In this document: in pieces, positions 8,907-18,489 of the stretch
Layout: each line of letters opens with the position of its first letter
Numbering within the stretch: position 1 is the stretch's first letter
Assembly (NCBI GenBank): GCA_919902675.1
Contig: CAKKRH010000045.1
Coordinates: 1 to 33,223, forward strand
Length of the DNA stretch: 33,223 nucleotides
Source: Omnitrophica bacterium GWA2_41_15
Lineage (GTDB): Bacteria; Omnitrophota; Gorgyraeia; Gygaellales; UBA12090
Reading direction: 5' to 3'
The notes under the pieces: generated by a model
What the model saw: only the letters and a program-made list of their open reading frames with translations
Databases searched by the model: none
Told to the model about the DNA's origin: nothing
Translations under genes and position numbers: made by a program

Positions 8907-9952
8907 AATTAGACGATTTACTCAGCCATTCCAGCGAATGGCTTAAAGGAAGCGGGCCAAATTCAGATATTGTGATTTCCAGCCGGATAAGGCTGGCCAG
9001 GAATATCGCGGCCAGATTCTTTCCTCATTGGGCGGATAAAGCGCAGGGAGATGAAACCGCGGGGATCATTTATCAGGCTATCCAAAAGGTAGATTATCTA
9101 AAAAAGAATACCTATTTTAAGCTTTCCGAGATGGATAATGTGGATAAGCAATTTCTGGTGGAGCGCCACCTGATGAGCCGGGAGCAGGCCTCTAAGCCCA
9201 ACTCCAAGGCGGTAGTCATTGATAACGAGGAAATCATCTCTATAATGATCAATGAGGAGGACCACCTCAGGCTCCAGGTGATGAAATCCGGTTTTGACTT
9301 ACTTGACGCCTGGGAGATAATGAACAGGATTGACGACGCCCTTTCCAAAGAGCTAATCTTCGCTTTCTCCTCGGAATACGGCTACTTAACAGCCTGTCCC
9401 ACCAATACCGGAACCGGAATGCGCGGCTCGGTGATGCTGCATTTGCCGGCCTTGGTAATGCTCAGGACCATAGATAAGGTCCTCTCAGCAATTGCCAAAC
9501 TAAGCTTTACCACCCGGGGCCTTTACGGAGAAGGAACCCAGGCTATCGGAAATTTCTTTCAGATCTCTAACCAGATTTCCTTGGGCCATAATGAGGATGA
9601 GATTATCAGTAACATCAACGGGCTTATCCGCCAGGTTATTGAACATGAGGAAACCGCCAGGGGTGTATTGCTAAAACAACAGAAAACTCTTTTGGAAGAC
9701 AGGGTCTGGCGTTCTTTAGGCATACTCAAAAACTCCTTCATCATCTCATCGCAGGAGACCACGGAATTACTTTCCATGCTCAGGCTGGGCATTGATTTAA
9801 GTATCGTTAAGGACATTGACCGCAGGACAGTAAATGAATTATTTATTCTGATTCAGCCGGCGCATCTGCAAAAGTTGGAAAGCAAAAAACTCAGCAGTCA
9901 GGAAAGAGACATTAAAAGGGCAAGTCTGATTAGAAGTAAGTTAGTGAAATGA
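8903..9952 (+). CDS. mcsB: Protein arginine kinase McsB (GTG start)
   Basis: Guanido kinase motifs SSRIRLARN, CPTNTGTGMRGSVMLHLPAL, TRGLYGEGTQAIGNFFQISNQISLG. Confidence 0.93.
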   Translation: MKLDDLLSHSSEWLKGSGPNSDIVISSRIRLARNIAARFFPHWADKAQGDETAGIIYQAIQKVDYLKKNTYFKLSEMDNVDKQFLVERHLMSREQASKPNSKAVVIDNEEIISIMINEEDHLRLQVMKSGFDLLDAWEIMNRIDDALSKELIFAFSSEYGYLTACPTNTGTGMRGSVMLHLPALVMLRTIDKVLSAIAKLSFTTRGLYGEGTQAIGNFFQISNQISLGHNEDEIISNINGLIRQVIEHEETARGVLLKQQKTLLEDRVWRSLGILKNSFIISSQETTELLSMLRLGIDLSIVKDIDRRTVNELFILIQPAHLQKLESKKLSSQERDIKRASLIRSKLVK

Positions 9953-9964
9953 AAGTAAAAAGGC

Positions 9965-10109
9965 AAAAGTAAAAAAGTAAAAGTAAAAAGGTAAAACTAA
10001 AAATCAAAAGGTAAAATCAAGACTAAAGCGAAAAAAGGCGCGTATCTTAAAAACAGCTTTCATTCTTTTATCGTAGTTTTACCTTTTGAGTTTTAACTTT
10101 TTACTTAAC
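9965..10109. repeat. Intergenic inverted repeat of AAAGT/AAAGGT words upstream of clpC
   Basis: AAGTAAAAAGGTAAAACT (9981-9998) vs reverse complement of AGTTTTAACTTTTTACTT (10089-10106), 17/18. Confidence 0.8.
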
Positions 10110-10136
10110 AATTTATCTATTAATACGGGAGGACTA

Positions 10137-12563
10137 ATGTTTAATCGTTTTACTGAAAGAGCAAGGAAGGTCATTATTTTAGCCAAAGAGGAGGCCAGGC
10201 GTTTTAATCACGATTATATCGGAACTGAACATATACTTTTAGGTTTAATCCGGGAAGGCGAAGGCGTAGCGGCGGCGGTCCTGGAAAAGCTTGGCTTAGA
10301 CCTGCAGACCATCCGCTTAGAGGTGGAAAAAGTAGTCCAGCCAGGGCCAACCACCCAGATATTAGGCGATATTCCCTTTACCCCCAGGGCAAAAAAGGCC
10401 CTGGAACTGGCGGCTGAAGAAGCCCGCTCTTTAGGCCACAATTATATAGGCACGGAACACATCTTATTAGGGATAATCCGGGAAGGCGAGTCCGTGGCTT
10501 CGCAGGTTCTGCTTAACTTAGGATTGGATTTGGAAAGGGTAAAGAACGAAATTATGTCGGTTCTGGGCGCGGCTACCCCAGGCTTCACCCAACAACAGCA
10601 ACAAGCCCCGCACGGAAAAACCAAAACCCCGGCCCTGGATGCCTTTGGCCGGGACATAACTCTCGCCGCTAAAGAAGGCAAGCTTGACCCGGTAGTTGAC
10701 CGTAAAATTGAAATTCAGAGAATTATCCAGATCTTATCCCGGCGCACCAAAAACAACCCGGTGCTTCTGGGTGAGGCGGGCGTGGGAAAAACCGCGATTG
10801 TTGAGGGGTTAGCCCAATTAATAGTCAACGAGAATGTCCCGGAGGTTTTAAGAAACAAACGCCTGATAATCCTGGATTTAGCCCTGATGGTTGCCGGGAC
10901 TAAATACCGCGGCCAGTTTGAAGAGCGGATCAAGGCGGTAATGGAAGAAATCAAGCGCTCTCAGGACGTAATTATATTCATAGACGAACTACATACCCTG
11001 GTCGGGGCCGGAGCGGCCGAGGGGGCGATAGACGCCTCAAACATTTTAAAGCCTTCCTTGTCACGGGGAGAAATCCAGTGCATCGGAGCCACCACCATGG
11101 ATGAATACCGCAAATACATTGAGAAAGACGCGGCTCTGGAAAGAAGATTCCAAACCATAATGGTTGAGCCGCCTAACGCTCAACAGACAGTTGAAATACT
11201 TAAAGGCTTAAGGGATAGATATGAAGCCCATCACAAGGTAAAGTTCTTGGATGAGGCTTTGGAGGCGGCGGCGAAATTATCCGAACGCTACATCTCCGGC
11301 CGGTTCCTTCCCGATAAAGCTATTGATCTGATTGATGAATCCGGCTCACGGGCCAGGTTAGACGTCCTGGTAATCCCCCCGGACATAAAAGAGCTTGAGG
11401 CAAAGGTAGAGGCCTTAAAAAAAGAAAAAGAAGCCCTGATAAAATCCCAGGATTTTGAAAAAGCCGCGGCCCTGCGCGACCAGGAAAGACAGGCGCGGCT
11501 GGAACTGGAGAAGGTAAATAAAGAGTGGAACCAAAAGAAAGACCAGATGCGCCCCCAGATAGACGCCGAAGCCATTGCCAAGATAATTTCCCAATGGACA
11601 GGAATCCCTCTTTTTCGCTTAGAGGAAAAAGAAGGCGACAAGCTGCTTAAAATTGAAGAAAATCTGCATAAACGCGTGGTAGGCCAGGAAGAGGCCATCT
11701 CGGCGATTGCCAATGCCACCCGGCGTTCCCGGGCCGGGATTAAAGATCCCCGCCGCCCAATCGGCTCATTCATTTTCTTAGGGCCGACCGGTGTAGGTAA
11801 AACCCTCTTAGCCCGGGCCCTGGCTGAGTTTATGTTCGGTGATGAGGAATCCTTGATTCAAATAGATATGTCCGAATATATGGAAAAACACAATATCTCC
11901 CGGCTGATCGGCGCTCCTCCGGGATATGTGGGCTATGAGGAAGGCGGACAATTGACTGAAAAAGTCAGGCGCCGTCCCTATTCGGTAATTCTCTTAGACG
12001 AAATTGAAAAGGCCCATTCCGATGTCTTTAACCTGCTGCTACAAGTGTTTGAAGACGGACGGCTCACGGACAGCTTCGGCAGAAAGATAGATTTTCGTAA
12101 TACCGTGGTAATTATGACCTCTAATGTCGGAGCGGAACTTATCCGCAAGCAGGGCTCTTTAGGCTTCAAATCCCAGAAAGAGGAATTAACTTATCAGGAA
12201 ATGAAAGAAAAGCTCTTGGGTGAGGTAAAGCACGCCTTCAAGCCGGAGTTTCTTAACCGAATTGATGATATCATCGTCTTCAGGCCCTTGGTTAAAGATG
12301 ACCTGCATAGAATTGTGGATATTGAGCTGGGCCATCTCATCAAAAGGCTTACGGAGCAAAAAATTAACCTTGAACTTACCCCCGCGGCCAAGGATTTCCT
12401 GATTGAGAAAGGTTTTGACCCGGTTTTCGGGGCCAGGCCATTAAAAAGGATAATCCAGAGATTCGTGGAGGATCCTCTGGCCCAAGAAATCATTACAAAA
12501 CGTTTTAGCGAAGGTTCTAATGTCCGGGTGGACAAAAAAAACGATGTCCTGGTATTTGAATAA
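10137..12563 (+). CDS. clpC: ATP-dependent Clp protease ATP-binding subunit ClpC
   Basis: Two Clp N repeats, two AAA+ domains ([18 protein letters not shown]), UVR-like linker; ATG 10137 preceded by GGGAGG. Confidence 0.95.
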   Translation: MFNRFTERARKVIILAKEEARRFNHDYIGTEHILLGLIREGEGVAAAVLEKLGLDLQTIRLEVEKVVQPGPTTQILGDIPFTPRAKKALELAAEEARSLGHNYIGTEHILLGIIREGESVASQVLLNLGLDLERVKNEIMSVLGAATPGFTQQQQQAPHGKTKTPALDAFGRDITLAAKEGKLDPVVDRKIEIQRIIQILSRRTKNNPVLLGEAGVGKTAIVEGLAQLIVNENVPEVLRNKRLIILDLALMVAGTKYRGQFEERIKAVMEEIKRSQDVIIFIDELHTLVGAGAAEGAIDASNILKPSLSRGEIQCIGATTMDEYRKYIEKDAALERRFQTIMVEPPNAQQTVEILKGLRDRYEAHHKVKFLDEALEAAAKLSERYISGRFLPDKAIDLIDESGSRARLDVLVIPPDIKELEAKVEALKKEKEALIKSQDFEKAAALRDQERQARLELEKVNKEWNQKKDQMRPQIDAEAIAKIISQWTGIPLFRLEEKEGDKLLKIEENLHKRVVGQEEAISAIANATRRSRAGIKDPRRPIGSFIFLGPTGVGKTLLARALAEFMFGDEESLIQIDMSEYMEKHNISRLIGAPPGYVGYEEGGQLTEKVRRRPYSVILLDEIEKAHSDVFNLLLQVFEDGRLTDSFGRKIDFRNTVVIMTSNVGAELIRKQGSLGFKSQKEELTYQEMKEKLLGEVKHAFKPEFLNRIDDIIVFRPLVKDDLHRIVDIELGHLIKRLTEQKINLELTPAAKDFLIEKGFDPVFGARPLKRIIQRFVEDPLAQEIITKRFSEGSNVRVDKKNDVLVFE

Positions 12564-13560
12564 AATCTTTAGAATCCTTATTTTATTTTTCTCTTGTGCC
12601 GGCTTAAGTATTCTGCCTAAGGAAGCTTTAGCCCAGGAAACCAAAACCTTTGACGGCAGAATTGATTTCTTCAGCCAGTACGCCTCTTTCATCTTTGACC
12701 TGAAAGAACAAGGCATACTTTCGGCCGCGGGAAATAAACAAGGCGATAACTACAACATACACCTATCTCTAAAGCATATAAGATTCGGTAATAGCGATAT
12801 ATCCTGCGATTTTTACTCCAGCGGCATAATCATAAAAGCGGAAAATGGGAAAATAAAAGCGGTAAAAGGAAAGGCCTGGACCCAGGCCTCGTTACTTAAT
12901 TTTAAGCCCTTGAAGGAATTCTCCGCGGATTATGAAATAAACGACAGCGGCCTGACCATCAAAGCGCTCAGCTGGGCGGATATAGAAATCAAAGGAGAGA
13001 TCAAGAAAAACCCGGACGGCACTCTTTTTTCTAACACTGATTTTGACCTCTATTTAACCATTAAAGAAATGGCCCTGGATGAACTGGCCGGGCTCATTGG
13101 CGTTAATCCCAAAGATATCGCTTTATCCGGTAAGGTATCCGGAGAAATACGGCTAAAAGGCCCTAAGGAAGCGATAAAGATAGAAGCTAAATTAACCGCT
13201 ACTAACGGCCAAGCGGGAGAGGTTAAATTCAACAGCGCGAAATTCAACCTGGAGGGAATTTTTCCGGTTATGCGCTTAGGGGAAGCCCAAATAAACGAGA
13301 TAAACGGAGCGGCCTATGAATTAAAAGGGCAATTTAATCTTTTAGAGCTGTCTAATTTTGGCTCTTCCCAACACCAAGTAACCGTTCATTCGGCAAATAA
13401 TATTATGCTTATCCAGGACTGGATAATCAAACATAATATAGATCATGAAGGAAGAGATATCGTGGAGGCGGCATATCCTTTAAAGAACAACCAGGCGCTC
13501 AAGATGCGCATCAAGAATCAGGACGAAACCCTGGGATGGCAAAAGACAGTAAAATTTTAA
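12544..13560 (+). CDS. Secreted AsmA/TamB-like hypothetical protein
   Basis: Signal-peptide-like start, repeated beta-strand pattern ([45 protein letters not shown]); overlaps the clpC end by 20 bp. Confidence 0.5.
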   Translation: MSWYLNKIFRILILFFSCAGLSILPKEALAQETKTFDGRIDFFSQYASFIFDLKEQGILSAAGNKQGDNYNIHLSLKHIRFGNSDISCDFYSSGIIIKAENGKIKAVKGKAWTQASLLNFKPLKEFSADYEINDSGLTIKALSWADIEIKGEIKKNPDGTLFSNTDFDLYLTIKEMALDELAGLIGVNPKDIALSGKVSGEIRLKGPKEAIKIEAKLTATNGQAGEVKFNSAKFNLEGIFPVMRLGEAQINEINGAAYELKGQFNLLELSNFGSSQHQVTVHSANNIMLIQDWIIKHNIDHEGRDIVEAAYPLKNNQALKMRIKNQDETLGWQKTVKF

Positions 13561-13594
13561 ACACCATAACGACAAATAACCAATCACCAAGATA

Positions 13595-13665
13595 CAATAA
13601 CCAAAAAATAACCAATAATCAATAACTAATTAAACTTTTGATGATTGATTATTTTTTTGTTATTG
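13595..13665. repeat. Intergenic inverted repeat upstream of mlaE
   Basis: 28-nt arms 13595-13622 and 13638-13665, 25/28 complementary. Confidence 0.85.
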
Positions 13666-13688
13666 GGATTTAGTACTCGATATTAAAG

Positions 13689-14483
13689 ATGGCTAAAAAT
13701 ATTATTGGTTTTGCTCATAAGGTCGGCTCGCACATAGTCTATTATATTGACTACGTGGGCGCGCTGACCAGGCTTTTCTTTAAAACGCTCTACTGGATAT
13801 TTATCCCACCGTTTAAGCGCCAAAGAATCCTACGCCAGGCCTTTATCATCGGAGTAGAGAGCTTGCCGATTGTTTCCTTAGTCGCCTTCTTTATCGGAGT
13901 AATTCTGGCCCTGCAGACCGCCTACCAGATGCAAAAACTTTCCAGCGAGATATATATCGCTAACATTGTGGCCCTCTCTATCGTCCGGGAGCTAGGACCG
14001 GTAATCACCAGCCTGATAGTTGCCGGCAGGTGCGGGGCGGCCATAACCGCCGAACTGGGCACAATGAAAGTAACCGAGCAGATAGACGCCCTGGAGACCC
14101 TGGCGGCTAACCCCGTAAAATACCTGGTAGTGCCGCGCTTTTTGGCTTTTACCTTTATGGTTCCGGTATTAACGATGTATGCCAATCTGGTGGGAATTGT
14201 CGGAGGGTATCTCATTTGTGTTTACCGCTTAGGTATAAGGTCAAGTATGTATCTGAATATGACCTTTGATTCCCTGCAGATTAAAGACGTAACTACAGGC
14301 TTATTTAAAACCCTGATTTTTGGGATGATAATCGCGATGGTCGGCTGTCTTGAGGGTATGCGCACCGAAGGCGGAGCCGAAGGCGTGGGCAAGGCTACCA
14401 CACTTTCGGTGGTAACCAGCTTCATTCTGATTATCGCGGCCGACTGCGTGTTTACCGCGATATTTTATTTTATCTTTCCGTAA
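13689..14483 (+). CDS. mlaE: MlaE-type ABC transporter permease
   Basis: LGPVITSLIVAGRCGAAITAELGTMKVTEQIDALETLAANPVKYLVVPR. Confidence 0.92.
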   Translation: MAKNIIGFAHKVGSHIVYYIDYVGALTRLFFKTLYWIFIPPFKRQRILRQAFIIGVESLPIVSLVAFFIGVILALQTAYQMQKLSSEIYIANIVALSIVRELGPVITSLIVAGRCGAAITAELGTMKVTEQIDALETLAANPVKYLVVPRFLAFTFMVPVLTMYANLVGIVGGYLICVYRLGIRSSMYLNMTFDSLQIKDVTTGLFKTLIFGMIIAMVGCLEGMRTEGGAEGVGKATTLSVVTSFILIIAADCVFTAIFYFIFP

Positions 14484-14485
14484 AC

Positions 14486-14557
14486 AGCTTTCGGCTATCT
14501 GCTTTCGGCTATTGGCAGAGGGCTGAAAGCAGAAGGCTGAAGGCTGAGAGCTGAAAA
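14486..14557. repeat. Intergenic inverted repeat of CTTTCGGCT-like words
   Basis: TCTGCTTTCGGC (14499-14510) vs reverse complement of GCTGAAAGCAGA (14523-14534), 11/12, with further flanking partial complementarity. Confidence 0.7.
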
Positions 14558-15319
14558 ATGATCGAAATCAAAAATATACATAAAAATTTTAACTCCAATA
14601 AAATATTAAAAGGCTTGAGCCTGAACATAGCTGACGGAGAAACCAAGGTAATTATCGGCCGCTCCGGCTGCGGCAAAAGTGTCCTATTAAAGCATATTAT
14701 GGGCGTCTTGAGGCCTGAGAGTGGAGAGATTATTATTGATGGTAAGAATATCGCTAAAATTTCATCTAAAGAACTGAATAAGCTAAGGATGCGCATGGCC
14801 TTGGTCTTTCAGGGCGGGGCGCTATTTGATTCCCTGACTGTAGGTGAAAATGTGGGCTTCACCTTATATGAGTACTCTAAGCTTAGCCCGCTAGAGATTG
14901 AGCATCGGGTCGAAGAATCATTAAGCAATGTTGAGCTCTGCGGAATACAAAAACTCATGCCTTCGGAATTAAGCGGCGGGATGAAAAAACGGGTAGCTAT
15001 TGCCAGGGCTCTATGCGTCAACCCGGAAATTATCCTCTATGACGAGCCGACTACCGGCGTTGACCCAATAACCGCTGACAGCATTAATGAGCTTATCCGC
15101 AGTCTTCACGATAAATTTAAAGTAACCTCAATCGTGGTTACCCACGATATGAAAAGCGCCTACAGGATTGCCGACAAAATAGCTATGCTCTATCATGGAA
15201 AAATTATCGCTGAAGGCTCGGCAGATGAGATACAACAGACAAATCATCCGGTAGTCTATCAGTTCATTAACGGCCTGGCTAAGGGCCCGATCACTGAAAC
15301 CATAGATAAATGTATTTAG
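14558..15319 (+). CDS. mlaF: MlaF-type ABC transporter ATPase
   Basis: GRSGCGKSVLLKHI, LSGGMKKRVAIARAL, ILYDEPTTGVDPI. Confidence 0.92.
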   Translation: MIEIKNIHKNFNSNKILKGLSLNIADGETKVIIGRSGCGKSVLLKHIMGVLRPESGEIIIDGKNIAKISSKELNKLRMRMALVFQGGALFDSLTVGENVGFTLYEYSKLSPLEIEHRVEESLSNVELCGIQKLMPSELSGGMKKRVAIARALCVNPEIILYDEPTTGVDPITADSINELIRSLHDKFKVTSIVVTHDMKSAYRIADKIAMLYHGKIIAEGSADEIQQTNHPVVYQFINGLAKGPITETIDKCI

Positions 15320-15327
15320 TTAACAAA

Positions 15328-15366
15328 TGACGGTTGGCTGCAACTGTCAACTGTCAACTGTCAACT
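15328..15366. repeat. Small hairpin plus three tandem CAACTGT heptamers
   Basis: TGACGGTTG-gctg-CAACTGTCA; CAACTGT at 15341, 15348, 15355. Confidence 0.8.
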
Positions 15367-15385
15367 AATTTGAGGAGGAAAATAA

Positions 15386-16021
15386 ATGACCGCGAAATCA
15401 CGAGTAGAATTATTTGTCGGATTGTTCATAATTATCGGGCTTGTTATCCTGACCGCTTTTGTTTTTTTTATCCGCGATTTTCAAATTATAAAACCCGGCT
15501 ATAAATTTGACATTATCTTTGGCTTTGCCAACGGACTCAAAATAGGCGCTCCCACCCGGTTTTCCGGGGTGGATATCGGCGAGATCAAAAGCATAAAGAT
15601 TTTCTCCGACTCAGAATCAAAAACCACCAAGGTCGGGGTGCGGGTCTGGGTAAATAAAGACGCCCTAATTCCTTCTGATTCCGCGGTCTGGATAAATACC
15701 CTGGGGCTTTTAGGTGAAAAATATATTGAAATAATGCCGGGTAAGGACTATAACCACACGCTTAAAGAAAATGACACTATTTTTGGGCAGGATCCGATCC
15801 CAATGGAAGAAATAACCAAGGAGATGAAGGCATTAGTTTCAAAAACCGATGAAGCGGTTAGCGGCCTTAATCAGATATTATCCGGTATAAAAACCGGAGA
15901 AGGAACTATCGGAAAGTTTTTTTCTGACGATACAGTCTATAGAAATATTGAAGAGCTGACCGACGACCTGAAGCGCCATCCCTGGAAACTGTTTTTTAAA
16001 ACTAAAGAAAAAAATAAATAG
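15386..16021 (+). CDS. mlaD: MlaD-family (MCE) substrate-binding protein
   Basis: Single N-terminal TM and MCE domain (IIFGFANGLKIGAPTRFSGVDIGEIKSI). Confidence 0.9.
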   Translation: MTAKSRVELFVGLFIIIGLVILTAFVFFIRDFQIIKPGYKFDIIFGFANGLKIGAPTRFSGVDIGEIKSIKIFSDSESKTTKVGVRVWVNKDALIPSDSAVWINTLGLLGEKYIEIMPGKDYNHTLKENDTIFGQDPIPMEEITKEMKALVSKTDEAVSGLNQILSGIKTGEGTIGKFFSDDTVYRNIEELTDDLKRHPWKLFFKTKEKNK

Positions 16022-16028
16022 TTAAACT

Positions 16029-17405
16029 ATGAAAACCAAGATTATCTTCTCTTGTCAGAACTGCGGGCATCAGTCGGCAAAGTGGTTAGGCCGCTGTCCG
16101 GACTGCTCCTCTTGGAACTCATTTGTTGAAGAAGATTTCATCGAACCGAAATTAACCGCGAAAACTGATTCTTCGCGAATCAGTGAATTTTACGTCTCTG
16201 ATCCGGTTCTTCTTAAAGACATAGAAAATAAAGAAGAAATGCGGATCAAAACCGGCATCCTGGAATTAGACCGGGTTTTAGGAGGAGGGGTGGTCAAGGG
16301 CGCGGTTACCCTTTTAGGGGGAGACCCGGGAATAGGCAAATCCACCCTATCTTTGCAGATTTCAGCTCAACTGGCGGGATCGGGAATAAAAATACTTTAT
16401 GTCAGCGCGGAGGAATCTATCCAACAGACCAAACTGCGCTCCGAGAGATTAAATATCAAATCCAGAGAAAATATCTACATCGTAAATCAAACCAACCTCT
16501 CCCAAATACTGGAATATATCAAAAAAGTAAAGCCCAATGCCGTCTTTATCGATTCTATCCAGGTCATCTTTAATCCGGATTTCTCCTCCAGTCCCGGCTC
16601 GGTGGCTCAAGTCAGGGAATGTTCCAACACCTTAACCCAATTAGCCAAGGCTCTTGGCATATCAATGTTTATCATTGGACATGTTACCAAAGAAGGGATG
16701 ATTGCCGGGCCGCGGGTCTTAGAACATATCGTAGATACTGTGCTCTATTTTGAAGGAGAAAGGTATTCTTCTTACCGGATACTCCGGGCGGTAAAAAACC
16801 GTTTCGGCTCAACCAATGAGATTGGAGTCTTTCAGATGGGCTCATCCGGCCTGGAAGAAGTGCTGAACCCATCGCGGATATTCCTGGCTCAAAGGCCTAA
16901 AAATTCCTCAGGTTCCGTGGTTACCTCGGTTTTAGAAGGAACCCGGCCCCTGCTTTTGGAAATCCAGGCCCTGGTATCCCGAAGCGCCTTTGGCTATGCC
17001 AGCCGCAAGGCCGAAGGCTTTGACTATAACCGGCTGAATATGCTGATCGCGGTCTTAGAAAAAAAACTTGGCCTGCATTTAGAAAATGACGATGTCTTTA
17101 TCAATGTGGTAGGAGGGATAAAGGTGGATGACCCCTCCTGTGATTTAGCCGTGGCCATGGTGATTATCTCCAGTTTTAAAGAAAAGGTTATAAAAGACAA
17201 CGCGGTCCTGATTGGGGAAATCGGGCTGGCCGCGGAAATCCGCAATGTCGCTCAACTTCCCTTAAGAATAAAAGAGGCCCAAAAACTGGGCTTCACGCAA
17301 TGCCTCGTCCCTAAAGATAATTTAAGCTCTGAGGATAAGTTTGATATTGAAGTTACGCCGGTAAGAAACATCCAGGAAGCAATGGAAATTGTATTTAATA
17401 ACTAA
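16029..17405 (+). CDS. radA: DNA repair protein RadA
   Basis: CQNCGHQSAKWLGRCPDCSSW zinc finger, GGDPGIGKSTLSLQ, KNRFGSTNEIGVF. Confidence 0.95.
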   Translation: MKTKIIFSCQNCGHQSAKWLGRCPDCSSWNSFVEEDFIEPKLTAKTDSSRISEFYVSDPVLLKDIENKEEMRIKTGILELDRVLGGGVVKGAVTLLGGDPGIGKSTLSLQISAQLAGSGIKILYVSAEESIQQTKLRSERLNIKSRENIYIVNQTNLSQILEYIKKVKPNAVFIDSIQVIFNPDFSSSPGSVAQVRECSNTLTQLAKALGISMFIIGHVTKEGMIAGPRVLEHIVDTVLYFEGERYSSYRILRAVKNRFGSTNEIGVFQMGSSGLEEVLNPSRIFLAQRPKNSSGSVVTSVLEGTRPLLLEIQALVSRSAFGYASRKAEGFDYNRLNMLIAVLEKKLGLHLENDDVFINVVGGIKVDDPSCDLAVAMVIISSFKEKVIKDNAVLIGEIGLAAEIRNVAQLPLRIKEAQKLGFTQCLVPKDNLSSEDKFDIEVTPVRNIQEAMEIVFNN

Positions 17406-17426
17406 AATTAATATATAATTCATAAA

Positions 17427-17485
17427 CCCGGATTTTGCAAATAGGTTTCGAGAAAAATGGCCTAAATCCTATTGCAAATTCCGGG
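17427..17485. repeat. Long hairpin-forming inverted repeat upstream of the PIN/TRAM gene
   Basis: CCCGGATTTTGCAAATAGG vs CCTATTGCAAATTCCGGG. Confidence 0.85.
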
Positions 17486-17507
17486 CTAAAGAGAGGAATA
17501 AGCTAAA

Positions 17508-18488
17508 ATGACCTTATTATTTATCCGCATACTTTTTGTTGTGGGAGCCGCCCTGATAGCTTATCAAACCGGTGGATCGGCCGGCGGCTGGATCAAAATG
17601 CTGGCGGGAGGCTTTGCCGGGGTGTTGATTATTTTATTCGAAGTCGGGATGCGCAGGGTCTCGGTAAGGGGGTTATCCAGCGCCGTTTTCGGCCTGCTTT
17701 TGGGTTTAGTTATGTCCCGGATAGTATATGAGGCAATCATCCTTTTTGGCCCTTTACAGGAAAATCTGAAGATTATCCGGGCTATTATGACCTTTATATT
17801 CTGTTATCTGGGGATGATTATCGCTATCCGGGGAAAAGATGAATTTAACATTATTATTCCTTATGTGCGGCTTTCCCGCCAGGATGAATCCGAGTCTATG
17901 ATTGTGATTGACACCAGCGTAATAATTGACGGAAGAATTACCGATATCTGCAAAACAAAATTTATTGAAGGCAAGCTGATTGTGCCCAGGTTTGTCCTCA
18001 AAGAACTCCAGCATATAGCCGACTCTTCTGACCCAATTAAGAGGCAGCGCGGCAGGCGCGGCCTAGAGGTGCTTAACACCATCCAGAAGGATTTAGGCGT
18101 GCATCTGACTATTCATGAGGAGGACTTCCCGGATGTCCCGGAGGTGGACGCTAAGTTAGTAAAATTAGCCAAGCTCCTGGGGGCAATGGTGCTCACCGTA
18201 GATTTCAACCTGAACCGGGTAGCCACCATCCAGAATGTGCGGGTTTTAAATATCAACGAGCTGGCTAACGCCCTTAAGCCGGTAGTCTTTCCGGGTGAAA
18301 CAATGGAAATAAAACTGATTAAAGAAGGCAAGGAACACAACCAGGCCATAGGCTATCTGGAAGATGGAACCATGGTCGTGGTTGAAGAGGGCAGAAAGTT
18401 TATCGGACAGACAATGAAGGTGGCAGTAACCTCGGTGCTTCAGACCCAGGCTGGCAGGATGATCTTTACCAAGATGGAAAACCGGTAG
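17508..18488 (+). CDS. Membrane PIN/TRAM domain protein (YacL-like)
   Basis: N-terminal TMs then [39 protein letters not shown] domain and C-terminal TRAM. Confidence 0.88.
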   Translation: MTLLFIRILFVVGAALIAYQTGGSAGGWIKMLAGGFAGVLIILFEVGMRRVSVRGLSSAVFGLLLGLVMSRIVYEAIILFGPLQENLKIIRAIMTFIFCYLGMIIAIRGKDEFNIIIPYVRLSRQDESESMIVIDTSVIIDGRITDICKTKFIEGKLIVPRFVLKELQHIADSSDPIKRQRGRRGLEVLNTIQKDLGVHLTIHEEDFPDVPEVDAKLVKLAKLLGAMVLTVDFNLNRVATIQNVRVLNINELANALKPVVFPGETMEIKLIKEGKEHNQAIGYLEDGTMVVVEEGRKFIGQTMKVAVTSVLQTQAGRMIFTKMENR

Positions 18489-18489
18489 A

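Noticed and set aside
15341-15366. CAACTGT tandem repeats considered as a CRISPR-like array
   Set aside because: Seven-base contiguous repeats without spacers; no cas genes in the window.
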